A stretch of DNA of 64,000 nucleotides from Clostridium uliginosum. Lineage in GTDB: Bacteria; Bacillota; Clostridia; Clostridiales; Clostridiaceae. The position numbers were made by a program, and so were the translations under genes. The notes beneath the pieces are model-generated. The model had not been told where the DNA came from, did no database searches, and was given only the letters and a program-made list of their open reading frames with translations. Positions 28,107 through 37,395 of the stretch are shown here, piece after piece; the first letter of the stretch is position 1, and the number at the start of each line of letters is the position of its first letter. The stretch is from assembly GCF_900112485.1 (NCBI RefSeq), contig NZ_FOMG01000014.1, positions 1 to 64,000 of the forward strand. Direction: 5' to 3'.

Positions 28107-28928
28107 ATGAAAAGAGAAGAAGTCAATTTTCTTAATGAAAGATGTAAAGAGGTCAGAAAATTAATACTTAAAGAAATTCACAGTGTAGGAAAAGGTCATT
28201 ATGGCGGAAGCTTATCAATAGTTGAAATTTTAGTATTACTCTACAATAAAGAAATGAACATAGATGTATCAAATCCTAAAATGGAGGGACGTGATAGGTT
28301 AGTTTTATCTAAGGGCCATGCAGGACCTGCACTTTATGCCACATTAGCAGATAAAGGATATATAACAAAAAAAGAATTATTAACTTTAAATAAAGAAAAT
28401 ACTAATCTACCAAGCCATTGTGATATGAATAAAACAAATGGAATAGATATGACAACAGGTTCACTTGGACAAGGAATAAGTTGTGCAGTTGGTATGGCAA
28501 AGGCTTCTAAAATTAAAAAAGATAATTCATATATTTATTGTATAGTTGGAGATGGAGAATGCGAAGAGGGTCAAGTTTGGGAAGCAGCATTAGCAGCTAG
28601 TAATTTTAAATTAAATAATTTAATTGTGTTTGTTGATTATAACAAAATGCAATTAGATGGAACTTTAGCAGATATAATAAATATGAGTCCAATGGATAAG
28701 AAGTGGGAAGCATTTGGATTTAATGTTGAGAATGTATGTGATGGACATAATGTTGCAGAAATTCATGAAGCGATAGATAGATGTAAGAAACAAGATAAAC
28801 CTACAGCTGTAATACTTAATACTGTAAAAGGCAAAGGTATACCTGCCATAGAAAATGCAGGATATAAGAGTCATAGTATGGGTTTAAGTCATGAAGAATT
28901 TAAAGAATCATTAGAATTTTTAAAGTAA
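28107..28928 (+). CDS. Transketolase, N-terminal (TPP-binding) subunit
   Basis: 273 aa, the pyrophosphate-binding half of a split transketolase. It has GHYGGSLS (near 32), SKGHAGPALY (near 71), TGSLGQGIS (near 113) and the TPP/Mg motif GDGECEEGQVWEA (near 149). It needs the next gene product as partner to transfer two-carbon units between sugar phosphates. The ATG follows AAGGAGGAG, 23 bp after the regulator. The context suggests use of a pentose phosphate brought in by the PTS downstream. Confidence 0.92.
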   Translation: MKREEVNFLNERCKEVRKLILKEIHSVGKGHYGGSLSIVEILVLLYNKEMNIDVSNPKMEGRDRLVLSKGHAGPALYATLADKGYITKKELLTLNKENTNLPSHCDMNKTNGIDMTTGSLGQGISCAVGMAKASKIKKDNSYIYCIVGDGECEEGQVWEAALAASNFKLNNLIVFVDYNKMQLDGTLADIINMSPMDKKWEAFGFNVENVCDGHNVAEIHEAIDRCKKQDKPTAVILNTVKGKGIPAIENAGYKSHSMGLSHEEFKESLEFLK

Positions 28929-28941
28929 GGGGGAAGCAGTT

Positions 28942-29862
28942 ATGGAAATGAGAAAAGTTTTATGTAATGTAATGGAAGATTTAATGAATAAAAACGATAA
29001 TATCATATTTATGGATGCAGATTTGGCAGAGGCAAATGGAACTATGCCTTTGAGAAAAGTATTTCCTGAAAGAGCTTTTGATGTTGGGATAAGTGAAGCT
29101 AATATGGCAAGTATGGCGGCAGGAATGAGTGCTTATGGAATGAACCCATACATATGTACATTTACTGCTTTTTCATCAAGAAGAATTTGTGATCAAATAG
29201 CAATTTCTATGGCTTATGCAAAGCAAAATGTTAAGATTATAGCAACAGATGCAGGAATTGCATCTGAACTAAATGGTGGAACTCATATGAGCTTTGAGGA
29301 TATTGCAGTATTAAGAAGTATTCCAGGAGTTACTATTATTGATGTAGTTGACGAATTTCAACTAAAAGAAGTACTATATAAAACAGTTGATTACAAAGGT
29401 GTAGTATATATAAGAATTCCTAGAAAAGATGTGCCAAAGGTGCATGATGAAGAATATGAATTTAATTTATTTAAGGCTGATGTTATAAAAGAAGGAAAAG
29501 ATATAACTATATTTGCTACTGGATTGATGACAAATACAGCAGTAGAAGCAGGTAAGCTTCTAGAAAATGAAGGAATAGATTGCGAAATTATATCTGTTCC
29601 TACTATTAAACCAATAGACAAAGAGACTATAGTTAAATCTCTTAATAAAACAAAGAAAGCTGTTACTATTGAAAACCATAATGTAATAGGTGGCTTATAT
29701 AGTGCTATTGCAGAAGTTTCATGCGCAGAATGCCCAAGTCATATTATTAGCTTAGGTGTCAAAGATCATTTTGGAGAAGTAGGTAGTATAAAGTTTTTAA
29801 GTGAAAAATATGGAATGACAGCTAATGATATTGTTGATACGTGCAAGTCAATGCTAAAATAA
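28942..29862 (+). CDS. Transketolase, C-terminal (pyrimidine-binding) subunit
   Basis: 306 aa, second half of the split enzyme. DVGISEANMASMAAG contains the catalytic Glu that activates TPP. TFTAFSSRRICDQI and the C-terminal domain (VIGGLYSAIAEVS) are typical. It starts 13 bp after the first subunit behind AAGGGGG. A terminator follows, so the PTS genes at 30163 form a separate or partly readthrough unit. Confidence 0.92.
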   Translation: MEMRKVLCNVMEDLMNKNDNIIFMDADLAEANGTMPLRKVFPERAFDVGISEANMASMAAGMSAYGMNPYICTFTAFSSRRICDQIAISMAYAKQNVKIIATDAGIASELNGGTHMSFEDIAVLRSIPGVTIIDVVDEFQLKEVLYKTVDYKGVVYIRIPRKDVPKVHDEEYEFNLFKADVIKEGKDITIFATGLMTNTAVEAGKLLENEGIDCEIISVPTIKPIDKETIVKSLNKTKKAVTIENHNVIGGLYSAIAEVSCAECPSHIISLGVKDHFGEVGSIKFLSEKYGMTANDIVDTCKSMLK

Positions 29863-29906
29863 ATAATATCAATCATAAGATTAAGTGAATAATTTATAAT
29901 TAATAG

Positions 29907-29964
29907 AACTCTCCTACAAAGCTTTTAAAGTAATTTTAAATAAGTTTTGTATGGAGAGTTTTTA
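29907..29964 (+). terminator. Intrinsic terminator after the transketolase genes
   Basis: AACTCTCC pairs with GGAGAGTT, extended by an inner CAAA/TTTG pairing, and is followed by TTTT. It splits the locus into regulator-transketolase and PTS parts. Confidence 0.65.
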
Positions 29965-29965
29965 T

Positions 29966-30024
29966 GTAAATTCCAATGCCAATTCGCTCTTCTACTATAA
30001 CATCAATACTATTTTAAAACATAG
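29966..30024. repeat. Solo right end of a family B repeat
   Basis: CCAATGCCAATTCGCTCTTC followed by ATCAATACTATTTTAAAACA matches the right end of the copy at 40335-40558. The next 40 bp contain AAGTAAGTTCAAATTTTCAT, also seen after the repeat at 25.85 kb. No gene lies in this 300-bp gap. Confidence 0.6.
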
Positions 30025-30162
30025 ATGAATTTGAAAAAGTAAGTTCAAATTTTCATATTTGATTGGAAACTAATAGTGGTGTAAACCTATTCAAAAAAGA
30101 AGAAAAAGTTAATATAATTAGAGTATACCAAAGGTCAATAAATGGATGGGAGATATTAAAAC

Positions 30163-30609
30163 ATGTTAGTAGATTTAATAACATCAGAATTAATAGATGT
30201 AAAAGTTAAATGTAAAGATTGGAAGGAGGCTATAAATAAAGGCGCCAAATTATTAGAAAATAAAGGATTCATTAAAGAATGTTATAAAGAAGAAATAATA
30301 AATAATTTTAAAGAATTAGGACCATACATGGTAATAGCACCAGGAATTGTATTATCCCATGCAAGACCAGAAGCTGGAGTAAATGAGACTGGAATTAGTA
30401 TAATAACTTTAGAAGATCCAATAGAATTTGGAAGTGAGTTAAATGATCCAGTAAAATTGGTAATAACATTAGCAGCTAAGGATAATACAAGTCATTTAAG
30501 TTTTTTATCAAAACTTATGGAGATTTTAATGAATACTGAAGACTTAAATACATTAATAAATGCAAATGAAGTTAAAGATATAATAAATATTATTAAAAAA
30601 TATAAATAA
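30163..30609 (+). CDS. PTS EIIA, ascorbate/UlaC family
   Basis: 148 aa. The phosphorylated His lies in VLSHARPEAG (near 64), within the conserved GPYMVIAPG context. It passes phosphate from HPr to the EIIB encoded next. The start follows GGGAG. It is a clear paralogue of the EIIA tail of the regulator at 25960. No ulaG, ulaD, ulaE or ulaF genes for ascorbate breakdown are near. The true substrate may therefore be another pentose-like compound. Confidence 0.88.
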   Translation: MLVDLITSELIDVKVKCKDWKEAINKGAKLLENKGFIKECYKEEIINNFKELGPYMVIAPGIVLSHARPEAGVNETGISIITLEDPIEFGSELNDPVKLVITLAAKDNTSHLSFLSKLMEILMNTEDLNTLINANEVKDIINIIKKYK

Positions 30610-30631
30610 GAGAAATTAGGAGGAATTTATT

Positions 30632-30916
30632 ATGAAAATTTTAGTTTGTTGTGGATCAGGATTAGGAAGTAGTTTTATGATTGAAATGAACATTGAAAAT
30701 ACATTAAAATCTTTAGGAATTAAAGGAATTGAGGTAGCACACTCAGATTTATCATCAGCAAAAGGAATTCCAGCAGATGTATATGTTGGAACAAGAGACA
30801 TTGCAGTTAGACTTGAAGGTCTTGGTGGAGAAGTTGTTTCTTTAAACAATATGATAGATTCAGCAGAATTAAAAGACAAGCTTATTGAAGTATTAAAGAA
30901 ATTGAAATATGTTTAA
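30632..30916 (+). CDS. PTS EIIB, ascorbate/UlaB family
   Basis: 94 aa with the phosphocysteine loop LVCCGSGLGSSF (residues 4-15) typical of UlaB. It carries phosphate from the EIIA at 30163 to the sugar in the IIC channel. It starts 22 bp after EIIA with AGGAGG and ends 87 bp before IIC. Confidence 0.9.
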   Translation: MKILVCCGSGLGSSFMIEMNIENTLKSLGIKGIEVAHSDLSSAKGIPADVYVGTRDIAVRLEGLGGEVVSLNNMIDSAELKDKLIEVLKKLKYV

Positions 30917-31003
30917 TTCATACTTGTTCAATGCTTAACTTAGATGAGTTTAGCATTGAACTAAATAATTTATTTGTCATTATAAAAATAGGAGGTATTA
31001 CAT

Positions 31004-32260
31004 ATGTTAAACTTTATAGTTGATATACTTAGTGAACCATCAATATTGGTTGGTTTAGTTGCACTTATAGGACTAATATTACAAAAAAAATCTGTTACTG
31101 AATGTATCACAGGTACAATTAAAACAATTATGGGATTTTTAGTTCTAGGTGGAGGAGCTGCTTTAGTGCAAGGTGCTCTTGGATACTTTGGACAAATGTT
31201 TCAACATGGATTTGGAATTACAGGAATAGTTCCAAATAATGAAGCAATAGTAAGTTTAGGTCTTACTGATTTAGGTAGAGAGACTGCACTTATTATGGCA
31301 TTAGGTATGATCGCAAATATATTAATAGCAAGATTCACAAAGATGAAATACATATTCTTAACAGGACATCATACTTTATATATGGCTTGTATGTTAGCTG
31401 TAATATTAGTTGCAGGAGGCTTTAAAGGATCATCTGTAGTTATTGTTGGAGCATTATTATTGGGATTAATAATGGCGGGTATGCCAACATTAGCACAACC
31501 TTTCATGAGAAAGATCACAGGTACAGATGAAGTTGGATTTGGTCATTTTGGTACTTTTGGATATATTCTAGCAGCTTTAGTTGGTAAAGCTGTTGGTAAG
31601 AATTCTAAATCAACAGAAGAAATTAATTTTCCTCAAAGTTTAACTTTTTTAAGAGATACATCAGTTGCAATATCTATAACAATGTTAGCTTTATACTTAA
31701 TAGTAGCAATAGTAGCAGGACCAGCATATGTAGCTGAAATAAGTGGTGGTAAAAACTTAGTAGTATTTTCAGTAATACAATCAATAACATTTGCAGGTGG
31801 AGTTTATGTTATTCTTGCAGGAGTTAGATTAATACTTGCAGAAATAGTTCCAGCATTCAGAGGGATTGCAATGAAGTTAGTTCCTAATGCTAAACCAGCA
31901 TTAGACTGTCCAGTAGTATTCCCTTATGCACCTAATGCAGTATTAATAGGTTTCTTATCAAGTTTTGTTGGTGGTGTTGTTGGATTAGGTATATTACTAG
32001 CAATGGGAGCACCAGCAATATTACCAGGAGTTGTTCCTCACTTCTTCTGTGGAGCGACAGCAGGCGTATTTGGTAATGCAACAGGGGGAAGAAAAGGAGC
32101 TATACTAGGAGCATTTGCACAAGGATTATTAATAACATTCCTACCAGCATTATTAATGCCAGTACTAGGTGGTCTAGGATTTGCAGGATCAACATTCAGT
32201 GATGCAGACTTTGGAGTATTTGGAATAATACTAGGTAAGATATTATCAATATTTGCATAA
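31004..32260 (+). CDS. PTS EIIC, ascorbate/UlaA family
   Basis: A 418-aa membrane permease with about 10-11 hydrophobic helices, in the UlaA/SgaT family. Conserved stretches are TGHHTLYMACMLAV, GFGHFGTFGY and the late HFFCGATAGVFGNATGGRKG. AGGAGG precedes the ATG. With the two preceding genes it forms a complete PTS importer. The split transketolase next door hints at a pentulose-type substrate, but transport specificity cannot be read from sequence. Confidence 0.92.
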   Translation: MLNFIVDILSEPSILVGLVALIGLILQKKSVTECITGTIKTIMGFLVLGGGAALVQGALGYFGQMFQHGFGITGIVPNNEAIVSLGLTDLGRETALIMALGMIANILIARFTKMKYIFLTGHHTLYMACMLAVILVAGGFKGSSVVIVGALLLGLIMAGMPTLAQPFMRKITGTDEVGFGHFGTFGYILAALVGKAVGKNSKSTEEINFPQSLTFLRDTSVAISITMLALYLIVAIVAGPAYVAEISGGKNLVVFSVIQSITFAGGVYVILAGVRLILAEIVPAFRGIAMKLVPNAKPALDCPVVFPYAPNAVLIGFLSSFVGGVVGLGILLAMGAPAILPGVVPHFFCGATAGVFGNATGGRKGAILGAFAQGLLITFLPALLMPVLGGLGFAGSTFSDADFGVFGIILGKILSIFA

Positions 32261-32339
32261 TATTTATTAATCAGAGAATAAAGAATTAGCAAACATCCAA
32301 AGAGATATTCTTAAGAATAAAAATAAGAAATTATAAGAA

Positions 32340-32384
32340 AGTCCTGTCTTACAAAATCATTGCAAGACAGGATTTTATTTTTCT
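32340..32384 (+). terminator. Intrinsic terminator of the PTS operon
   Basis: GTCCTGTCTT pairs with AAGACAGGA(T), followed by TTTATTTTTC. A family A end (TTTCTTTCACGTGCCTTA, 32381-32398) begins in its T-run. The following 200 bp to the lipoprotein gene hold a weak second hairpin and no gene. Confidence 0.8.
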
Positions 32385-32588
32385 TTCACGTGCCTTAGTG
32401 AAAACATACTTAAGCTAAAAAAGGTGGAACATCAAAGTAGAATTTTAATGGAGTATTCTATAATTTTCTACTTTTTTATTATATAAAAGTTTAATAGATG
32501 AAAAACATAATAGACTTAATTTGTATTAGATTCAATATTGTGTTAAATTAATATGTATTACACAATATATGTGGAGGGGGATAAATGC

Positions 32589-33446
32589 ATGAAAATAAAG
32601 ATAATAATACCTTTAATACTTGTAACATTAGCTAGTACAATTCTACTAAGTGGGTGCACTAACCCTAATGAGAACTCTTCAAGTAATACAACTAATGTGT
32701 ATACTTCTGACAATAAAATTGTAGATAAAAATAATACCGAAGATAAAATTAATGATAGTAATTTAAATAAAGAATCTGATATCAGTAAAGAGGGTACAAG
32801 TTCTAAAGATTTAGTAAACAACTTAAACAGATATGAAATAGTAACTAAAACTTATCATAAAAATAGTGTTGAGATTAATTATCCTCAAGTGAAAAATTTC
32901 TCTAATGAGGAAAGACTTAAGGCGATTAATAAGGATTTAGAGGAAGAGGCTTTAAGCATTTTAAAGAATTATTTTGAAGACGATCCAAATATTAATGAAG
33001 TAACTATGGATATAAATTATGAAGTAAAACTTAGAAATAATAATTATATCTCAATAGTTTACACTGGATATAGTAATGTAACTGGAGCGGCATATCCAGT
33101 TTCTGTATTTTATACAACTAATATAGATATAGAAAAGGGGAGTAGTATACGCCTTTTAGATTATGCTGATGTAAATGATGTATTAAATAAATTAAAAGAT
33201 CCAAATGTTGTTACAGTTCTTTCAGATAATAAAGAATTAGTAGAGGCTCAAAGATCTATCCTTGAAAATTATGATAGTAAAGAACTTCTTAGTATGCTTA
33301 AAGAAGCTGATTTTTATAAATCAAATGAGAAATTAGAATCTCCCCCAAATGGAGTATATAGCTATATGGATGATGGTAATATAGTGATTAGCTTAGAGGT
33401 GAATCATGCAATGGGAGACCATGCAGAATTTGCAGTGAAAAAATAA
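32589..33446 (+). CDS. Lipoprotein with DUF4163/RsiV-like C-terminal domain
   Basis: A 285-aa predicted lipoprotein. It has a short basic start, a hydrophobic core and a lipobox LLSGC with Cys23. A Ser/Asn/Lys-rich linker (24-75) follows. The C-terminal domain (YHKNSVEINYPQVKNFSNEE, later VFYTTNIDIEKGSSIRLLDY) resembles DUF4163/DUF3298 modules found in RsiV and PdaC. These bind lysozyme or peptidoglycan in some proteins; here the role is unknown. ATG 32589 follows GGAGGGGG. It is a monocistronic gene. Confidence 0.75.
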   Translation: MKIKIIIPLILVTLASTILLSGCTNPNENSSSNTTNVYTSDNKIVDKNNTEDKINDSNLNKESDISKEGTSSKDLVNNLNRYEIVTKTYHKNSVEINYPQVKNFSNEERLKAINKDLEEEALSILKNYFEDDPNINEVTMDINYEVKLRNNNYISIVYTGYSNVTGAAYPVSVFYTTNIDIEKGSSIRLLDYADVNDVLNKLKDPNVVTVLSDNKELVEAQRSILENYDSKELLSMLKEADFYKSNEKLESPPNGVYSYMDDGNIVISLEVNHAMGDHAEFAVKK

Positions 33447-33489
33447 TGAAGAGAGTGAGAGTTCTTTAAAATATAGTCTAAAAACAATG

Positions 33490-33625
33490 AAAAAAAGCAC
33501 CTTTTCTTTTAGGTGAAGCCAGTGAAAGTATGCGGTTGGAAAACCGTTCAATGCGAGAGGAAGTAGCACGGCCAATAACAAAACCTTATAAGCGCAGAGC
33601 AAACCACTCGTTTTACGGGTGGTTC
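33490..33625 (+). other. Possible 3' end of an IS200/IS605-type element (tnpB tail plus hairpin)
   Basis: This block is richer in G+C than its surroundings. One frame reads GEASESMRLENRSMREEVAR followed by 18 more residues and a stop, like the tail of a TnpB-type protein. It is followed by the hairpin CCACTCGTTTTACGGGTGG, which resembles the right end of IS605-like elements. It also contains the hairpin CGGTTGGAAAACCG. No transposase body remains. A structured RNA is an alternative. The remaining 300 bp to 33937 show no gene. Confidence 0.35.
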
Positions 33626-33937
33626 TGATTCTAAAATTTGTTAGAGTATTTATTGATACTGGTTGTGTTTCATAATTAGTTGTATTTAAAGCATATTGAC
33701 ATCTTACATCTAAATGAAGAAAATCGATAAGCTCTTAATTTGTTTGCTGAAATATTTCTTTTATAATTAGTAATTTAAGAATAACATTAATAGGTGAATT
33801 CGGTCTTGAGGCTTTATTACTATATAAAACCGAAAAACGTTTCTTATAATTATTGAAAAAGAGAATATAAATTATATAATTAACAATTTATATGTTATCT
33901 TTTAATAAAATTACATAATAGGACTACAATTAATTTA

Positions 33938-34984
33938 CTATTTTAAATTTTCCATCATGTTATTCAATTGATCCACAATATATAAAGAATCTTGAATGTT
34001 TTCATTAACTGCTTCCATTGCATTTGACTGTTCTTTAGTTGTTTCAAGAGTTATTTTAGAGTTTTTTATAGTTCCATTAACTGATTCTTGTATTTTAGTT
34101 GTTAATTCTGAAATACTCTTTGCTGTTTCCTTTGAATTTTCAGCTAAATTTCTTATTTCTTTTGCAACAACCGAGAATCCTTTTCCTAATTCTCCTGCAC
34201 GTGCAGCTTCTATAGACGCATTAAGTCCTAACATTTTAGTTTGAGCTGCTATGCTTTTTATAGCATCAAGTATGCCATTAATTTGTTCTGTAACCACTCC
34301 TACTTGTGTTACTTCGCTATTTAATTCTTCTTGCTGAGATGCAATATTTGTTGCTGATGCTGAAAGTTCCTCTACTGTAGCAGACACTTGCATAAAATTA
34401 TCGGACAACCTTTTTGATAATATATCTAATTTAATTTCATTATGTCCATTTTTAGCAAGGGAATTTACTACAAGAAATAATACATTTGCTGCTGCTTCTA
34501 TGTTTTTCATATCTACTATATTAACTTGATGTACTGCTTCCACAAGAGAATCTCCATGTACATCTATTTCTTTTGCAATTTGTATAAAATCGTGTTCTTT
34601 AGGGGCAATATTTAACATTTGACCACCTAAAACTGTTCCTATTAAACTTCCTTCTATAATAATTGGTGCTGCAAAATCTATAAGGCCAGCATGACATACT
34701 CCTACAAAGGGTTTTCCTGTTCTTCTTGCTTCTTCCCCCATCCTTTTGTGAGAAGCTGCACACCTGTCATCTCCTTTTTTTGTTGAATGAATCAAATCAT
34801 TACAAAATTTTGTATAAGAACTAGGATTTGTCACCGCTTTTCCGTTTTTATCCACAGTAACACTTGCACAATTCATTGCAAACGCAAAATCATCTTGGAA
34901 TTTTTGTAATAATTTTGTATCAATTATATCTTTTATCTCCAAGGCATCCATATCTAGTTCATTCTTGTCTAACATTTTTATCAT
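33938..34984 (-). CDS. Soluble PocR-domain methyl-accepting chemoreceptor
   Basis: 348 aa without membrane segments. Residues about 20-175 form a PocR sensory domain (DDFAFAMNCASVTV, GVCHAGLIDFAAPI, GTVLGGQML), known for small-molecule or redox sensing. Residues about 200-348 form the MCP signalling hairpin with GKGFSVVAKEIRNLAENSKE. Several Cys (MNCA, FCND, DRCA, GVCH) could bind a metal or sense redox. ATG 34984 follows AGGAGGAG; the upstream extension lacks a ribosome binding site. It faces away from the sigma-54 PTS locus. Confidence 0.85.
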   Translation of the reverse strand: MIKMLDKNELDMDALEIKDIIDTKLLQKFQDDFAFAMNCASVTVDKNGKAVTNPSSYTKFCNDLIHSTKKGDDRCAASHKRMGEEARRTGKPFVGVCHAGLIDFAAPIIIEGSLIGTVLGGQMLNIAPKEHDFIQIAKEIDVHGDSLVEAVHQVNIVDMKNIEAAANVLFLVVNSLAKNGHNEIKLDILSKRLSDNFMQVSATVEELSASATNIASQQEELNSEVTQVGVVTEQINGILDAIKSIAAQTKMLGLNASIEAARAGELGKGFSVVAKEIRNLAENSKETAKSISELTTKIQESVNGTIKNSKITLETTKEQSNAMEAVNENIQDSLYIVDQLNNMMENLK

Positions 34985-35415
34985 AAAAACTCCTCCTAAT
35001 ATACACTCTATAATATAAGTTACATAAGTACTGTTGAAATATATGTAATTAAACAATACTTTTCCTTATTTAATCTTATATATCTAAGCTTTATCTTAAT
35101 TATCGACTTTTTTTGGATTATCTTGAATAATTTTATATATGTTGCAAATTCAAATGTGCAAAAAAAACGTAAACATCTACTTAATTTTTTGAATAGTTTT
35201 TATTGCAACATATATATATAAATTTAACTATTAATAAAAGATGGAAAGCTTGTTATTTTCTTTCATGGACCTAAACAAACTATGACCATATTTGACAATA
35301 GATACAAAAATAATATAAATATGTTACAATTATTAATGCAGATTAAGTGAAGAAATTTATAAAATTTTTACTGTATTGGTTAAGAAGATAGAATGTATAT
35401 ATTTTGTTATTAAAT
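34985..35415. other. Intergenic region without recognised gene
   Basis: This A+T-rich stretch holds the divergent leader of the chemoreceptor. Near 35256-35272 is a solo family A end (TTATTTTCTTTCATGGACCT). No open frame with a ribosome binding site was found. Confidence 0.5.
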
Positions 35416-35479
35416 CAACACACTAATAGTAAAAACAAAGAAAACGTTTAAAAAATGTATTGAATTTTAACACACTTAT
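35416..35479 (+). promoter_or_regulatory. Candidate upstream activator sites for the sigma-54 promoter
   Basis: CAACACACTAAT (35416-35427) and TAACACACTTAT (35468-35479) are near-identical. Both lie 65-130 bp upstream of the -24 element. The same motif, CAACACACTTAT, occurs at 42395-42406 upstream of the second sigma-54 promoter. Position and sharing suggest binding of the activator encoded at 40703. This is inferred. Confidence 0.5.
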
Positions 35480-35544
35480 AAAAAAAGTATAATCAATCCA
35501 TTTAAAACTGTTTTAATTGCTTAAATTTGCAACTTAAATATTAT

Positions 35545-35560
35545 TGGCATGATAATTGCT
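35545..35560 (+). promoter_or_regulatory. Sigma-54 (-24/-12) promoter of the PTS IIB operon
   Basis: TGGCATGATAATTGCT matches the consensus TGGCAY-N5-TTGCW exactly in spacing and at the invariant GG and GC. It lies 60 bp upstream of the IIB start. Confidence 0.88.
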
Positions 35561-35619
35561 ACTTAAATTAATTAATAAGTAATAATTTATTTACTATTAA
35601 ATAATTGGAGGTAGATATA

Positions 35620-35946
35620 ATGAAAAACATATTTTTATTTTGTGATGCTGGAATGTCAACAAGTCTACTAGTATCAAAAATGAGAAACGTTGCTGAAGCT
35701 CACAACGTAGAGGTACAAATACAAGCTTTACCATTTGCTAAATCATTTGAAATAATTGAAAACGGACAAGCTGATTGCATATTATTAGGACCACAAGTAA
35801 AGTTTTTATTAAAAGATATCGAAGGCAAATGTAAAGAAAAAAATATACCTTTAGATGTTATAAACTCAGCACATTATGGGACAATGAATGGTGAAAAAGT
35901 TTTAAAACAAGCCATCAAAATGATAAGAGAAAATCAAAATAAATAG
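35620..35946 (+). CDS. PTS EIIB, lactose/cellobiose family
   Basis: 108 aa. The phosphocysteine is Cys8 in FLFCDAGMSTSLL, the signature of cellobiose/chitobiose-type IIB. ATG 35620 follows TTGGAGG. It is the first gene after the sigma-54 promoter. It pairs with the IIC at 36012, and its IIA partner is probably the protein at 44201 on the other sigma-54 transcript. Substrates of this family are usually beta-linked disaccharides or amino sugars such as chitobiose. Confidence 0.9.
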   Translation: MKNIFLFCDAGMSTSLLVSKMRNVAEAHNVEVQIQALPFAKSFEIIENGQADCILLGPQVKFLLKDIEGKCKEKNIPLDVINSAHYGTMNGEKVLKQAIKMIRENQNK

Positions 35947-36011
35947 GTAAAATTTTAAAATAAAGTAGCTAATTAACATTGCCAATAATATTTAAAAAGG
36001 AGTTGGAAAAA

Positions 36012-37349
36012 ATGAATAAGTTTGAACTTATATTAGAAGAAAAAATTAGTCCTATTGCACAGAAAATTTCTGGACAAAGACATTTAAGAGCAATTCGGGA
36101 TTCATTTGCAACTATAATGACATTTTTAATTATAGGGTCTGTATTTATGATTATTGCAAATTTTCCTATTAATGGATGGGAAGAGTTGCAAGTTAAATTA
36201 TTTGGAGAAGGTTTTCCACAATTAATAATGACACCCGTAAGAGTAACTTTTGATTTTATGTCAATATATATTGCAGGAGCAATAGCATATAATTTATCAA
36301 AAAGATATAACATAGATGCTTTTACAGTAGCCTTATTATCAATAGCAAGCTTTGTATTATTGATACCATTTGATGCCAAAATAGAAATAGATGGAGTATC
36401 TCATGTTGTACCAAAAGTATTACAAATAGGAGCTTGGGTTGGAGCTAAAGGACTTATAGTAGCTATAATAGTTGGAATAGTAGTAACTGAAATTTTTAAT
36501 TTGTTTATTAAGAAGGATATTAGAATAAAAATGCCACCAAGTGTACCAGAAGCGGTTTCAAAAGCATTTTCAGCTTTAATACCTGGATTTGTAATAATAA
36601 CTTTAATGTTAATAGTACGTTTTATTTTTGCAGCAACAAGTTACGGCTCATTATTAGAGATGATTTATTCATTAGTAGCTATGCCAGCACAAGCATTTAT
36701 AGGAAATAATGTTTTCGGTGCAATAGGATTATCAGTTGCCTCAACATTATTTTGGTTTTTAGGAATTAACGCTACTTCAACTTTAAATGGTGTAATTAGA
36801 CCATTTTGGATGCAGTTACAAGAACAAAATATGACTGCTATTCAAGCAGGTTTAACACCACCAAATATTTTAACTGAACAATTCTATGATTTGATATATA
36901 TGGGGGGTATAGGTGCAACTCTTGCTGTTTGTATATTTTTGACTTTAAGATCAAAATCAAAGCAATATAAAGAAATTGGTAAAATATCAGTTATACCAGG
37001 AATGTTTAATATAAATGAACCTGTAATGTTTGGTTTGCCAATTGTTTTAAATCCATTTGCATTTATACCATTATTAGTAGCACCAGTAGTATTGATAATA
37101 ATAAATTATTATGTTATGTACTTTGGAATAGTACCAAAACCAAATGGAATTTATTTGCCTTGGACTACTCCGCCAATAATTCAAGGATATTTAATTACCG
37201 GAAGCATAAAAGGTGCATTATTACAATTGTTTGACATGTTTGTTGTAATGGGAATATGGTTTCCATTTATAAAACTTATGGATAAAAAGCAATATGAATT
37301 AGAACTTCAAGAAGATGATGAAGATGATGATTTTGACTTTACATTATAA
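36012..37349 (+). CDS. PTS EIIC, lactose/cellobiose family
   Basis: A 445-aa membrane permease with about 10 helices, of the CelB/LicC type. Typical stretches are SFATIMTFLIIGSVFMIIAN near the start, FNINEPVMFGLPIVLNP (near 340) and LPWTTPPIIQGY (near 379). It ends in an acidic tail (EDDEDDDFDF). ATG 36012 follows AAAGGAG. It would import and phosphorylate the substrate of this locus, which from the neighbours I infer to be a glycosyl-asparagine. Confidence 0.92.
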   Translation: MNKFELILEEKISPIAQKISGQRHLRAIRDSFATIMTFLIIGSVFMIIANFPINGWEELQVKLFGEGFPQLIMTPVRVTFDFMSIYIAGAIAYNLSKRYNIDAFTVALLSIASFVLLIPFDAKIEIDGVSHVVPKVLQIGAWVGAKGLIVAIIVGIVVTEIFNLFIKKDIRIKMPPSVPEAVSKAFSALIPGFVIITLMLIVRFIFAATSYGSLLEMIYSLVAMPAQAFIGNNVFGAIGLSVASTLFWFLGINATSTLNGVIRPFWMQLQEQNMTAIQAGLTPPNILTEQFYDLIYMGGIGATLAVCIFLTLRSKSKQYKEIGKISVIPGMFNINEPVMFGLPIVLNPFAFIPLLVAPVVLIIINYYVMYFGIVPKPNGIYLPWTTPPIIQGYLITGSIKGALLQLFDMFVVMGIWFPFIKLMDKKQYELELQEDDEDDDFDFTL

Positions 37350-37395
37350 GAATACTATTACTTGAAAGGATCTGATTAAGATATTTCTTGAAAAG

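Noticed and set aside
35440-35458. Possible CcpA cre site (GAAAACGTTTAA)
   Set aside because: It matches only the centre of the consensus and such sequences are frequent in A+T-rich DNA.
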